A stretch of 64,000 bases of DNA from Roseibium sp. MMSF_3412 (GCF_030733265.1 NZ_JASHJI010000006.1:186001-250000); one strand, 5' to 3'; shown: positions 46,245 to 55,802, numbered from the stretch's first letter. Notes: generated by a model not told the origin, from the sequence alone. A program made the numbers and translations.

Positions 46245-46562
46245 ATGCAGTTTGTCAGCCCTTTGCAAGGTCAGTATTCCGCTATCCTGCGATCAGAGGC
46301 AGCCAGCCATGAACTGCCGCCGACAACCGATGTCACCCGGTCGGACGTCACCCAGATGATCTCATACCTAGGCAAGGCGAAGGACCGGGCGGTTGAAATC
46401 CGCGACCGCGCACCGGCGGGCAGTTACATGGAAAACGTTCTGACCCGGACAATCGACGGCATAGCGCTTGAACTGTCTCAACTGGAATATCTGCTTGCGC
46501 TCAAACCCGTCGAAGCGGTTCCGGCAGCCGATGCCAAGCGCCGGATGAGGCCAGCCATCTGA
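46245..46562 (+). CDS. Small protein of unknown function, probably SOS-regulated
   Basis: This 105-aa protein matches no family I recognise. It is soluble, with a helical central region (SDVTQMISYLGKAKDRAVEI and TIDGIALELSQLEYLLALK) and a basic C-terminal tail (AKRRMRPAI). There is no signal peptide or membrane segment. GAGGTC lies 4 nt before the ATG at 46245; a TTG 12 bases upstream is less likely. The SOS box and predicted promoter immediately upstream suggest DNA-damage induction, and small helical SOS proteins in Caulobacter (SidA, DidA) are division inhibitors, though this one lacks their membrane helix. Confidence 0.7.
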   Translation: MQFVSPLQGQYSAILRSEAASHELPPTTDVTRSDVTQMISYLGKAKDRAVEIRDRAPAGSYMENVLTRTIDGIALELSQLEYLLALKPVEAVPAADAKRRMRPAI

Positions 46563-46606
46563 AGCGCAGCCCATGGGCCTGCACGCTCGCCGGACAGAGC
46601 ACCGTT

Positions 46607-47077
46607 TCAGCGGTATTTGGCGGCGGTGATGAATTCGCCAAACGCCTCGCACCAGACAAGCACGGTCGTATAGTCGTCGATGCTTACGTCCGCCGGTACA
46701 TCGACGATGAACCCGTCGAAGGTCTTGACGTCGCCGAGTTGGACAGCCGTGTCCTTTACGGAGAGAAATCCGGCCTCGTCCTCAACGAACTCCTTGACGA
46801 GATAGAGCTTGTAGTCGGGACCGGGAGACAGCTCGCCCTTGTGCACGATCTGGTCGGGAGAAATGCTGACCGTGCCCTCGCCCCAATGCAGGAAATCGCT
46901 GCCTGCAAGGTCCCTTGTCAGGCTGGCCTGATACTGTGCGCCCGCGGCTGCCTCAGCGAGAACAGCTTCGTCCGGCCCCTGCGGTTCCGTCAGGATCGGC
47001 AGGAAATACACCCCGAGAGCGAACCCGACAGCCAGAACGGCGCCATGGGAGCACAAAAGCAATATCAGCCGGATCAT
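46607..47077 (-). CDS. DM13-domain membrane-anchored protein
   Basis: This protein of 156 aa has one N-terminal membrane helix (about residues 5-28) and an extracytoplasmic DM13 domain: HWGEGTVSISPDQIVHKGEL, YKLYLVKEFVEDE, GDVKTFDGFIVDVPADV and VLVWCEAFGEFITAAKYR. The conserved tryptophan-cysteine pair in VLVWCEAF is the family hallmark; a redox or electron-transfer role has been proposed for DM13. It is a monocistronic minus-strand gene with its stop 44 bp from the convergent small SOS gene. Confidence 0.8.
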   Translation of the reverse strand: MIRLILLLCSHGAVLAVGFALGVYFLPILTEPQGPDEAVLAEAAAGAQYQASLTRDLAGSDFLHWGEGTVSISPDQIVHKGELSPGPDYKLYLVKEFVEDEAGFLSVKDTAVQLGDVKTFDGFIVDVPADVSIDDYTTVLVWCEAFGEFITAAKYR

Positions 47078-47195
47078 CTTGGGTTTCCTCGATCAAATTC
47101 TCTAGCTGGGAAATAAGCCCGCACGTTCAACACAATGTGGCATGACACTTTCGTGGCTGCGAGTTTTTCGCCGGCCAACCGAACAGAAGGTCCGC

Positions 47196-48671
47196 CTAAG
47201 CAGCCGCCTCGTCGCCCGGTGCCGTCTGCCAGCCGAGATCAGTCAGCGTCACGATCCGGTTGCCTCGCAGGTCCGTCGCGCAGACCAGAAAGCCGCGTTC
47301 CTCCATATGGCTCAGGAGCCAGCGGGCCCGGCCCGGGGACCGGGTTCCATAGGCGGTCGCGATTTCGATGTTGCCCGGGCACGGTGTTTTCGCCAGGGCG
47401 GCCTTGGCAAGGAGCAGATAGACGCCGCGCATGTCATCGGGCAGTTCGGCGGCGATGAGTTCGGCCTGCGACCACGCGCCATCGTCCATCTCGCCTTTTT
47501 CAATGCCCGCACGGGCGACCGATAGCTTTTCCCGGAAAGACTGGAGGTCCGGCGGACCACCTGCCAGCTTGGCGATCCGGCAGCGGACCTGAAAGTCCTG
47601 GTAGAGGGTTGCGATCGGCTGGAATGCCGCATCCTCGTCTTCCAGGATACCGGCGATGATCTCGGCGATCTTTTCTTCCCGCTCGCCGAACTCCAGCAGA
47701 CTGTCCGCCTGCGGTTCGGCGTCATCGTTCGCCTGTTCCGCGCTGGAAAGCCGGTCCAGAACGTCACCGGTGGAGCTGACAGGTTCCTGGAAGCGCGGAC
47801 GCGCAGCCGGTATCTCGCCCGCCGCAGGCGTGAAGATCAGATCCTTGGCCTCTTCCTTCGGCTGCTCCGGCAACGGCATCAGCTTCGGGCTGCCGCCGCG
47901 GCCCATGGTCTCGACCGGCCCGATCCTGATCGGTACGGGCCGCCGCGACAGGGCCGGGCCGAGAGCAATGAAATTGCCCCGGTCAAGATTGCGGAAGCTT
48001 TCCGCCTGCCGGCGCTCCATGCCGAGCAAATCGGCCGCGCGCGCCATGTCAATGTCGAGAAAGGTTCTGCCCATCAGGAAGTTGGACGCCTCGGCGGCAA
48101 CGTTCTTGGCAAGCTTGGCGAGGCGCTGCGTTGCGATGATCCCGGCCAAACCGCGCTTGCGGCCACGGCACATGAGGTTTGTCATGGCCCCAAGCGAACG
48201 GCGGCGCGCTTCTTCCGTCACCTCTCCGGCGGCTGCCGGGGCGAACAGTTGCGCCTCGTCCACAACGACGACCATCGGGTACCACAAGTCCCGGTCAGCA
48301 TCGAACAAGCCGTCCAGAAAGGTCGCGGCCGCCTTCATCTGGCGGTCTGCATCGAGGCCTTCCAGGTTGAGAACGACAGAGACCCGGTGCTGGCGCACCC
48401 TGCCCGCGATCATCTGGAGGTCCTTTTCGGTGCCGACCGCGTCGACGACAACGTGACCGAACTTCTCGGCCAGCGACACGAAATCGCCTTCCGGATCGAT
48501 GATGGCCTGCTGGACCCAGCTCGCCGACTGTTCGAGGAGACGGCGAAGCAGATGCGATTTACCGGAGCCGGAATTGCCCTGCACGAGAAGACGCGTTGCC
48601 AGCAACTCTTCCAGATCGAGCCCGGCGCGCGCGCCGCTCGTCATTTCCCCGATATCGATCTCGACCGTCAT
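47196..48671 (-). CDS. HerA-like ATPase (DUF87 family)
   Basis: This P-loop ATPase of 491 aa resembles the HerA/FtsK-type hexameric translocases. Walker A GNSGSGKS is at residues 32-39, Walker B is VVVVDEAQLFAP, and IIATQRLAKLAKNVAAEASN carries the sensor and arginine-finger region typical of HerA. The C-terminal third (from about residue 330) is acidic and ends in a helical winged-helix-like segment. No NurA nuclease gene is adjacent, and there is no defence partner nearby, so its DNA-processing role is open. The ATG at 48671 is chosen over a start 72 bases upstream because the domain begins there. Confidence 0.82.
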   Translation of the reverse strand: MTVEIDIGEMTSGARAGLDLEELLATRLLVQGNSGSGKSHLLRRLLEQSASWVQQAIIDPEGDFVSLAEKFGHVVVDAVGTEKDLQMIAGRVRQHRVSVVLNLEGLDADRQMKAAATFLDGLFDADRDLWYPMVVVVDEAQLFAPAAAGEVTEEARRRSLGAMTNLMCRGRKRGLAGIIATQRLAKLAKNVAAEASNFLMGRTFLDIDMARAADLLGMERRQAESFRNLDRGNFIALGPALSRRPVPIRIGPVETMGRGGSPKLMPLPEQPKEEAKDLIFTPAAGEIPAARPRFQEPVSSTGDVLDRLSSAEQANDDAEPQADSLLEFGEREEKIAEIIAGILEDEDAAFQPIATLYQDFQVRCRIAKLAGGPPDLQSFREKLSVARAGIEKGEMDDGAWSQAELIAAELPDDMRGVYLLLAKAALAKTPCPGNIEIATAYGTRSPGRARWLLSHMEERGFLVCATDLRGNRIVTLTDLGWQTAPGDEAAA

Positions 48672-48847
48672 ACACTCATGATCAGCGCACTGAAGCGCCG
48701 CAATCACTCCGATCCTGCTCAGTTCCTGACTGCGAGTCAGCACGATTCCGAAATCAATGCAAAGACCGCGGGAGCGAAATCCGGCGTTTTCCCAGACTTC
48801 CTCAATCCGGCATTTAAGGATGGCGCTCTGTCACCCTGCGCCCGTTT

Positions 48848-49384
48848 TCAAGCCGCCTGCGACAATTCCTGACGCACTGCATGGTCCAGAACCGAGGAAG
48901 CGATTTTCTTGTGAAACGGCAGGATCAGGGCAAGGTAGGCATGACCGAAGAAATTGTGCCGCTTGCAGCAGGTCGAGGCATAGACGCGCGGCGTCGGCCA
49001 CTCGCTGCGGAAGATCGACAGCCTGAAGTCCTGGTGCCAGTCATCCTCGCCGAGAACAACCTCGTTGTCGCTCACCTGGTAGATCTTGAAAAACCCGATG
49101 CGGTCACCCGGCTCCCGCTCCGTCAAGGGCTTTCCGGACTGCTCCTGCGCGAGCGTTGCCGTCGTTTTCAGCCCGAGCGGCTTCACGAGCGTGTCGCGGA
49201 GAGAAAGCAGCGCGTTCATCCAGCCGATGTCGGCCATCAGCATATGATCGGCCAGAACGCGCATGTCGGCACTGATGAGATCTTCACGCCCTTTGAGCGA
49301 CACGGAAAAGACGTCCATGAAATCACGCGACGAATAATAGGTGTTCAGGCTGCTTTCCGCCGGCAGCTTGTCGGACATGCTCAT
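48848..49384 (-). CDS. DUF2867 family protein
   Basis: This soluble protein of 178 aa matches DUF2867: SRDFMDVFSVSLKG near the start, DRIGFFKIYQVSDNEVVLGEDDWHQDFRLS in the middle, and RVYASTCCKRHNFFGHAYLALILPFHK near the end. The fold is thought to be SRPBCC/START-like, so it may bind a hydrophobic ligand. It stands alone between the HerA-like gene and the divergent RND operon. Two ATG codons six bases apart (49384 and 49378) are equally possible starts. Confidence 0.8.
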   Translation of the reverse strand: MSMSDKLPAESSLNTYYSSRDFMDVFSVSLKGREDLISADMRVLADHMLMADIGWMNALLSLRDTLVKPLGLKTTATLAQEQSGKPLTEREPGDRIGFFKIYQVSDNEVVLGEDDWHQDFRLSIFRSEWPTPRVYASTCCKRHNFFGHAYLALILPFHKKIASSVLDHAVRQELSQAA

Positions 49385-49640
49385 GACGAATACCCCACTT
49401 CTTTCAATGGACTGGGTCTAGCAGATCCGTCACCCGATTTCGCCGCGCCGATTGACACACCCTTAAATGCGGCGGAAGCCGTCGCGACTGCGCGCACGGG
49501 CAGCTTCAACCCGGCACAGCTTCAAATTGTGGATCACGCCAGTACCGTGTGTGGAATAGGCCTTATTTCAATCGCCTCGCTGCGCTTTCCGGTTATGATG
49601 CCTTCAAATTGCAAACGAAAAGACTTCGGCAGGAGGCGTC

Positions 49641-50744
49641 ATGAAAGCCGCGAAGGTGATGTTGGGTTTGGCTGTTGTGCTGGCTGGAGGGCTTCCCGCC
49701 GCTGCGCAGGAGAGCGGTTCGTCTGCACAGAAAGTCACGGTGGCAAAGGTCCAGATGATCACGCCTAACAACAAGTCGCGCTATGTCGGGCGGGTCGAGG
49801 CAACCAAGACCGTCGATATCGTCGCGCGGGTGGAAGGCTACCTGACGGAGCGCAAGTTCACCGAAGGCGGTTTTGTCAAACAGGGAGACCTGCTCTACGT
49901 CATCGAGAAAGATCTCTATCAGGCAAGCGTCGACCAGTCCAAGGCGACGCTTGAAGGCGCACAGGCAACGCTGAAAAACTCCCAGATAGAGCTGGAACGC
50001 CAGCGCCAGCTGCTGGCCAAGGGCGATGTTTCCCAGGCCACCTATGACAGCGCCAAGGCAACCATGGATGTCGATCAGGCCAATGTCGACGAAGCACAGG
50101 CCAACCTTGAAACCGCGGACATCAATCTCAGCTACACCGACATCAACAGCCCGATCGATGGCCGTATCAGCAAGACCAACGTGAATGTCGGAAATCTGGT
50201 GGATTCCAACACCGGAACGCTTGCAACGGTCACAAGCGTCGACCCGATCTATGTCAGCTTCTACATGGGTGAAAAGGACCTGATCAAGGACCGCGAGGCC
50301 GGCCTTATCGGCAATGATTCCTCGACCCTTCAGGTCAGCCTGACCCTGACCGACGGCACCAAATATCCCAGCGACGGAAAGATTACATATGTGGGGACTT
50401 CGGTCGAGGAAGGCAGCGATTCCGTCGAGCTGCGCGCCACGTTCGACAATCCGAAAAACGTCCTCATCCCCGGTCAGTTCGTCAATGTCACGGTCGATAG
50501 CGAAAACCAGACGCAGGTTGCGGCGATCCCGCAGCCCGCGATACAGCTCGATTCAAAAGGCCACTACGTCTACGTCGTCGGCGCGGACAACAAGGTGGAG
50601 CGGCGTGACGTGGTCCTGGGCCGCCAGTCCGGCACGCTCTGGGAAGTCACGTCCGGGCTCAAGGACGGTGAACAGGTCATCGTCCAGGGTCTGCAGCGGA
50701 TCGGTCCGGACATGACCGTCGATCCCGTCGAAGCCAAAAGCTAA
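49641..50744 (+). CDS. RND efflux periplasmic adaptor (membrane fusion protein)
   Basis: This protein of 367 aa has a Sec signal peptide (about residues 1-22, ending AAAQ). The lipoyl/barrel-sandwich start SRYVGRVEATKTVDIVARVEGYL follows, then an alpha-helical hairpin at about 95-165 rich in Gln/Ala/Lys, then beta-barrel and membrane-proximal domains. There is no lipobox Cys, so it is not a lipoprotein like AcrA. GGCAGGAGGCGTC precedes the ATG. It works with the pump encoded 15 bp downstream; an outer-membrane channel gene is not present here. Confidence 0.93.
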   Translation: MKAAKVMLGLAVVLAGGLPAAAQESGSSAQKVTVAKVQMITPNNKSRYVGRVEATKTVDIVARVEGYLTERKFTEGGFVKQGDLLYVIEKDLYQASVDQSKATLEGAQATLKNSQIELERQRQLLAKGDVSQATYDSAKATMDVDQANVDEAQANLETADINLSYTDINSPIDGRISKTNVNVGNLVDSNTGTLATVTSVDPIYVSFYMGEKDLIKDREAGLIGNDSSTLQVSLTLTDGTKYPSDGKITYVGTSVEEGSDSVELRATFDNPKNVLIPGQFVNVTVDSENQTQVAAIPQPAIQLDSKGHYVYVVGADNKVERRDVVLGRQSGTLWEVTSGLKDGEQVIVQGLQRIGPDMTVDPVEAKS

Positions 50745-50759
50745 AAGAGACGATCGATC

Positions 50760-53700
50760 ATGCTGTCCAGATTCTTCATCGACCGTCCGAATTTCGCACT
50801 GGTTCTCTCCCTGATCGCCTCACTCGTCGGGGTGATCGCCATCATCCTGATCCCGATTGCGGAATACCCCGATGTCACACCGCCCCAGGTGGTGGTGAAC
50901 GCGCAATATCCGGGAGCCGACTCAGAACTGATCGAGAAGTCGGTGGCGATCCCGATCGAGGAACAGGTCAACGGTGTCGATGACATGATCTACATGTCCT
51001 CGACAAGCTCCAATGCCGGCACCTACCAGCTCACGATCACGTTCGAGGTCGGGACCGACCCGGATATCGCCGCGGTGAATGTCCAGAACCGTGTCGCGCT
51101 GGCAGAGCCGACATTGCCCACAGCGGTCAAGACACTCGGCGTTGCCACCCAGAAGCAGTCCGCCAACATGCTTCAGGTGATCAACCTCGTCTCCCCGGAC
51201 GAAAGCCGCGACGCCATCTTCCTGAGCAACTACGCCACGATCAACCTGCAGGATCGCCTGTCGCGCCTGCCCGGCGTCGGCAGCGTCTCCCAGTTCGGTC
51301 CGCTGGATTACAGCATGCGGGTGTGGATGAACCCGGACCAGATGTCCGCCCTCAACCTCACCGCCGCCGACCTTTCCAACGCGATCCAGGCGCAGAATAC
51401 CGAGGCGACGGCGGGCCAGATCGGCGGAGCACCGTTCGCTGGCCCGACCGACCTCCAGTTCACGCTGAAATCGCAGGGGCTTCTGGAAACGACCGAACAG
51501 TTCGGCGACATCGTCGTTTCCGGTGACGCCTCCGGACAGCTGGTGCGGCTGCGCGACGTCGCCCGCGTCGAACTCGGCTCCAGCTCCTATTCGGCCTATT
51601 CGGCGCTCAACAACAAACCGGCAACCTCCATCGCGATCTACCAGAGCCCGGGCGCAAACGCGCTGGACGTGGCAAGTGCGGTTTCCGCCGAGCTGGAAAA
51701 GATGAAGGCGAGCTTCCCGGAAGGCGTCGACTACGAGCTCCTCTACGACATCACCAAGGCGGTGAAGGCCTCGATCGAGGAAATCCTGACGACCCTGGCG
51801 ATGACCACGGCGCTCGTGGTGTTCGTGGTGTTCATGTTCCTGATGAACTGGCGCGCGATCATCATTCCGGCCGTCGCCATTCCCGTGTCGCTGCTGGGAA
51901 CGCTTGCGATCCTCTACCTGATCGGGTTTTCGGCCAACCTCATCACCCTGTTCGGCATCGTCCTGGCGATCACGCTGGTGGTGGACGACGCGATCGTCAT
52001 CATCGAAAACACCGAACGCATCATGAGCGAAGAGGGGCTCGCGCCGCGCGAGGCGACGCTGAAGGCCATGAGCCAGGTCACCAGCCCTATCATAGCAACC
52101 ACATTCGTGCTTCTGGCCGTGTTCGTGCCGGTGTGTTTCTTTCCCGGCATTACCGGGCAGATCTACCTGCAGTTCGCACTGACAATCACCGTTGCGTTCT
52201 GCCTGTCTGCGGTCAACGCGCTGACGCTGTCACCCGTCCTGTGTTCCATGCTGCTGCGCCGTTCGGACGCCAAACCGCCACGCTTCCTGGGCTTCTTCGG
52301 CACATTCGTCGACAAGGTGCGCGACGGCTATGTCTGGCTTGTCCGGCGGATGATCCGGCATGCCTTCCTTTCGCTGCTCATTCTGATTGCCGCTGCCGCC
52401 GCAACGGTGTTCATGTTCCGCGAAACGGCGACCGGCTTCATTCCGCTTGAGGACAAGGGCGTGCTCTTTGCCAATGTCCAGCTGCCGGACGGGGCGTCCC
52501 TGCAGCGCTCCGATGCGCTGGCCAAGGAAATGACCAAGGTCATGCTCGAGGTTGAGGGCGTCACGGACGTGATCTCGGTCACCGGCTTCAGCATCATTGC
52601 CGGCGAAGGATCGAACTACGTCACCCTGATCCCCATTCTCGCCCCCTGGGACGAACGCAAGACCAAGGCAACGCTCTGGTACAACATCCTGGGCACGCTG
52701 AACGAAAAACTGTCGGCGTTCGAAGGCGCCATCTCCTTCGTCTTCCCGCTGCCGCCGATTGACGGCCTCGGTATCTCCGGCGGCATCGCCGCTCAGATCC
52801 AGGATGATGCAGGGGCAAGTGTCGTCGATCTCGGCGCGGTGACGAATTCGGTTCTGTCCGCTGCCAACCGGGAGCCGGTCTTCCGGCAGGTGTTCAGCTC
52901 GCTCTCGGCCAGCACACCGCAATACGAGGTCGATCTTGATCGGGACAAGGCCGAGGCTCTCGGTGTCAATATCAGCGATATCTTCACCGCGCTGCAGGCC
53001 AATCTCGGCTCCTACTACGTCAACAACTTCATCCTGGACAGCAAGATCTTCTGGGTGATCCTTGCCTCTGATTCCGAGTACCGTCAGACGCTGGACGATG
53101 TCGGCAACATCTATGTGCGCGGGTCCTCGGGCGACATGATCCCGCTCAGCACGCTGGTCAGCCTGACGCCGGTTGTCGGACCTCAGAGCGTAACCCGCTA
53201 CGACATGGCCCGGTCGGCCGCCGTGCAGGGCCTGACCAGCACGGGACACAGCACCGGCGACGGCATCAAGGCGTTCGAGAAGGTCGCCGAGGAGGTTCTG
53301 CCGAAGGGATATTCCATCGAGTGGACCGGCATGTCGCTTCAGGAAATCGAGGCAGGCTCCTACGTCATCTACATTTTCCTGCTGGCCTTCCTGTTCGCCT
53401 ATCTCTGCCTGGTGGCCCAGTATGAAAGCTGGCTCCTGCCGATTGCCGTGATGCTGTCCGCCGTCTTCGCGGTCTGCGGGGCAATGATCCCGCTCTACCT
53501 GATCGACGTGCTCGACAACAACATCTATGCCCAGATCGGCATGGTTCTGCTGATCGGCCTCGCCGCCAAGAAGGCCATCATGCTGGTCGAGTTCTCGCGC
53601 AACTGCCGCGACGAGGGCATGAGCATCGTTGATGCCGCGATCAGTGCCGCCCATACCCGGTTCCGCCCGGTAACGATGACAGGCCTCTGCTTCATCGTCG

Positions 53701-53909
53701 GCGTGTTGCCGCTGGTGTTCGCCTCCGGCGCCGGCTCCGCCAGCCGCATCTCCATCGGCCTGCCGGTCTTCACCGGCATGATCCTCGACAGCACCATCGG
53801 TCTCCTGATGATCCCGGTGCTCTACGTCGTGGTTCAGCGGATAAGGGAGAAGTTCAGCAGCAAATCGGCGGAAAAGGGCGAAGAGGTGCAGGCTGGTTCG
53901 GGGGCTTGA
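50760..53909 (+). CDS. RND family multidrug efflux permease (AcrB/MexB type)
   Basis: This inner-membrane proton/drug antiporter of 1049 aa has the full AcrB length and layout: helix 1 at about residues 12-30, the first porter domain, helices 2-6, a hydrophilic loop, then a second repeat. The proton relay is intact: D409 and D410 in LVVDDAIVIIEN and K937 in GLAAKKAIMLVEF. GERQI-type porter residues vary, so the drug range cannot be predicted. It is co-transcribed with the adaptor and followed by a strong terminator. Confidence 0.96.
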   Translation: MLSRFFIDRPNFALVLSLIASLVGVIAIILIPIAEYPDVTPPQVVVNAQYPGADSELIEKSVAIPIEEQVNGVDDMIYMSSTSSNAGTYQLTITFEVGTDPDIAAVNVQNRVALAEPTLPTAVKTLGVATQKQSANMLQVINLVSPDESRDAIFLSNYATINLQDRLSRLPGVGSVSQFGPLDYSMRVWMNPDQMSALNLTAADLSNAIQAQNTEATAGQIGGAPFAGPTDLQFTLKSQGLLETTEQFGDIVVSGDASGQLVRLRDVARVELGSSSYSAYSALNNKPATSIAIYQSPGANALDVASAVSAELEKMKASFPEGVDYELLYDITKAVKASIEEILTTLAMTTALVVFVVFMFLMNWRAIIIPAVAIPVSLLGTLAILYLIGFSANLITLFGIVLAITLVVDDAIVIIENTERIMSEEGLAPREATLKAMSQVTSPIIATTFVLLAVFVPVCFFPGITGQIYLQFALTITVAFCLSAVNALTLSPVLCSMLLRRSDAKPPRFLGFFGTFVDKVRDGYVWLVRRMIRHAFLSLLILIAAAAATVFMFRETATGFIPLEDKGVLFANVQLPDGASLQRSDALAKEMTKVMLEVEGVTDVISVTGFSIIAGEGSNYVTLIPILAPWDERKTKATLWYNILGTLNEKLSAFEGAISFVFPLPPIDGLGISGGIAAQIQDDAGASVVDLGAVTNSVLSAANREPVFRQVFSSLSASTPQYEVDLDRDKAEALGVNISDIFTALQANLGSYYVNNFILDSKIFWVILASDSEYRQTLDDVGNIYVRGSSGDMIPLSTLVSLTPVVGPQSVTRYDMARSAAVQGLTSTGHSTGDGIKAFEKVAEEVLPKGYSIEWTGMSLQEIEAGSYVIYIFLLAFLFAYLCLVAQYESWLLPIAVMLSAVFAVCGAMIPLYLIDVLDNNIYAQIGMVLLIGLAAKKAIMLVEFSRNCRDEGMSIVDAAISAAHTRFRPVTMTGLCFIVGVLPLVFASGAGSASRISIGLPVFTGMILDSTIGLLMIPVLYVVVQRIREKFSSKSAEKGEEVQAGSGA

Positions 53910-53951
53910 ATGGGACCATAGTGTCGCGTGCCAAATGATTGACAAAAGAAA

Positions 53952-53986
53952 AAAGGGCAAGAACCGGACTGCCGGTTTTGCCCTTT
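53952..53986. terminator. Strong bidirectional terminator after the RND pump
   Basis: The 15-bp stem AAAGGGCAA-(g)-AACCGG / CCGGTT-TTGCCCTTT has a 4-nt loop and one bulged G. On the minus strand it is followed by TTTCTTTTG, ending the nitroreductase transcript; on the plus strand it should stop the RND operon. Confidence 0.88.
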
Positions 53987-54013
53987 AACTTCTCAGTCAT
54001 GCAACTTCCCGCG

Positions 54014-54598
54014 CTACCCCCACGCCCCCTCAAACGCGATCTCATCAACCGGCTTGCGTGCACTCGGCGTCTCGCGGGCGCGGAGATCTTCCGGCAGGTC
54101 CTCAATTTTGCTGCGCTTGCCGATGGCGATGGCGATTTCCGCCTTGAAACGTGCCGGCACGCCGAGCGCCTCGTGGATGTCGTCGCGCAGGATCCCGGCC
54201 ATGGCGTGGGTGTGGTAGCCCATCTCCGTTGCCTGTAGGGCGGCGTTTGCCCAGGCAGCGCCTGCATCGAAAGAGTGCGTGCCGCTTTTACGGCCGGGTT
54301 TGCCGTCCTTGCCGTCGACTTCCATGTCCGAGAACAGGAACAAGAGCGCCGAGGCATGCTGCGCCCAGTCGCGATTGAACGGGTTCAGGAGATTGACGAG
54401 CGTATCCCAGCCCTCCGCGCCGCGCCGGGCATAGACAAAGCGCCACGGCTGGATGTTGAAGGCGGACGGGGCCCAGCGGGACGCTTCCAGAATTGTCTTC
54501 AGGTCCGCTTCCGGCATCTCGGACCGGTCGAAGGAGCGGGGCGACCAGCGGTTGACGATGAGGTCGTGAACGGGGTGGTCGGGATTGCGGGCAGTCAT
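54014..54598 (-). CDS. Nitroreductase family protein
   Basis: This FMN-dependent oxidoreductase of 194 aa starts with VNRWSPRSFDRSEMPEADL, the usual FMN-contact Arg/Ser pattern, then EASRWAPSAFNIQPWRFV. A later helical segment AGAAWANAALQATEMGYHTH completes the FMN site at the dimer interface. The ATG at 54598 has GGAG 13 nt upstream; an upstream in-frame extension is rich in charged residues with no family similarity. The substrate could be nitro compounds, quinones or enals. Confidence 0.9.
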   Translation of the reverse strand: MTARNPDHPVHDLIVNRWSPRSFDRSEMPEADLKTILEASRWAPSAFNIQPWRFVYARRGAEGWDTLVNLLNPFNRDWAQHASALLFLFSDMEVDGKDGKPGRKSGTHSFDAGAAWANAALQATEMGYHTHAMAGILRDDIHEALGVPARFKAEIAIAIGKRSKIEDLPEDLRARETPSARKPVDEIAFEGAWG

Positions 54599-54790
54599 CA
54601 GTCTTTTCTCCAAAACGCTCCCGGGCTTTTGTCGCAATTCGGGAAGAGCGCCGCCTTTTCTGCCTCGCGGCTTTGCCACGAACGCGAAGGACAACGCCTG
54701 TTGCAGGGTTCTCGAACCGCTTTACCTGCCCGGTTGCGCTGGAGATAGTCGCTTTTTATCTTAATATCAAGATACTTTTTATAAAGATAG

Positions 54791-55729
54791 TTATCCTGTC
54801 TGCATCGCGGGCCGGTCCTCGGCCGGATGGGAAGCCTGAGAAGGCGTGGGCGCAGGCGCCGGTGCAACCAGGATGGCGGAAAGCACCAGCACCGCACAGA
54901 CGATTTCCAGGGCCCCGAAGGCTTCTCCAAAGACCAGCCAGCCGATCAGGAACATGGTCGGCAGTTCGAAACTGCCCGCCGCCGCTGTTCTCATAGGCCC
55001 GATCTTCTGACACGCGATCGTATACATGATCTGCGGTATCAGCGCGGTGACAAGACCCATCAGCACGATCAGCCAGACTTCATTGAAAGAGGACGGCAGA
55101 ACCGAGCCGCCGCCTTCAAACAGCGCAAGCGGCAGCAGGCCTGCAATGGCACCGATCAGGGTGCAGACGGCGCGCTCAAGCGGATTGAGATCGCCGCCCA
55201 TGCCGCTGAGAACAACGATCAAAAACCCGAAGGCAATCGGTGCCGGAATGGCCCAGACAAGCGCTGCAAGCGCTTCGGGTGAGAGCGTGGCAGGGTCCAG
55301 GAGAAGCGCCGCTGCGCCAAGCACAAGGCCGATGGCCGCAAAGGTGCGCCAGTTCAGCGCCTGCTTCAGAAGAACCAGTGCGAAAAGGGCTGCAAAGGCC
55401 GGATAGGACATGTAGACGACACCGACGGCAGCAAGCGGTGCCTGGCTGATGGCCTCCAGATAGCCGATCACGCTCAGGCCGACGATCGCCCCGGCGCCGG
55501 CAAGCAGCAGGGCCTTGCCGCGCTTGTGCCGCTCACGCGGCAAGAACGGCAGCAGGACCAGCACCGAAATGACGTATCTGTAAAGGGCTATCGTCGCCGG
55601 ACCGGTGCCCAGACCCTGCAGTTCGCGGACAAAAACAGGTACCAGACCGAAGCCGACCGCCGTCACGACGATGACAAGCGTGGCGGCAGCGGGCGTAAGA
55701 TTGAAACGGGGCAAGGTGAAGCGTGACAT
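54791..55729 (-). CDS. EamA/DMT-family transporter
   Basis: This integral membrane protein of 312 aa has ten predicted helices in two five-helix EamA repeats. The first repeat starts near residue 15 (VIVVTAVGFGLVPVFVRELQGL), and the second ends with PTMFLIGWLVFGEAFGALEIV, the typical second-repeat motif. It probably exports an amino acid or metabolite. It is divergent from the LysR gene 78 bp away, which probably controls it. The ATG at 55729 has no strong ribosome site. Confidence 0.9.
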   Translation of the reverse strand: MSRFTLPRFNLTPAAATLVIVVTAVGFGLVPVFVRELQGLGTGPATIALYRYVISVLVLLPFLPRERHKRGKALLLAGAGAIVGLSVIGYLEAISQAPLAAVGVVYMSYPAFAALFALVLLKQALNWRTFAAIGLVLGAAALLLDPATLSPEALAALVWAIPAPIAFGFLIVVLSGMGGDLNPLERAVCTLIGAIAGLLPLALFEGGGSVLPSSFNEVWLIVLMGLVTALIPQIMYTIACQKIGPMRTAAAGSFELPTMFLIGWLVFGEAFGALEIVCAVLVLSAILVAPAPAPTPSQASHPAEDRPAMQTG

Positions 55730-55785
55730 GACGTTTCGATAGCCCGCTTTACCGCACAAATAAAATTCTTAGTTTTCATTCTCTT

Positions 55786-55802
55786 CATGAAATGATTTCA
55801 TG
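55786..55802. promoter_or_regulatory. Palindrome CATGAAA-N3-TTTCATG, candidate LysR site
   Basis: The 17-bp symmetrical sequence contains TGAA-N5-TTCA, the MetR-type LysR recognition pattern, in the divergent DMT/LysR region. It ends 5 bp before the LysR ATG, suggesting autorepression plus activation of the transporter. Confidence 0.5.

Noticed and set aside
47196..49384. Possible defence island around the HerA-like ATPase
   Set aside because: No NurA, Sir2, nuclease or other defence partner is adjacent; the neighbours are DM13 and DUF2867 genes, so a defence call is not supported.
52230..53960. A 576-codon minus-strand frame antisense to the RND pump gene
   Set aside because: It is rich in His, Asp and Gln as expected for the reverse of a GC-rich membrane protein gene, and it has no family similarity; the RND frame is unmistakable.
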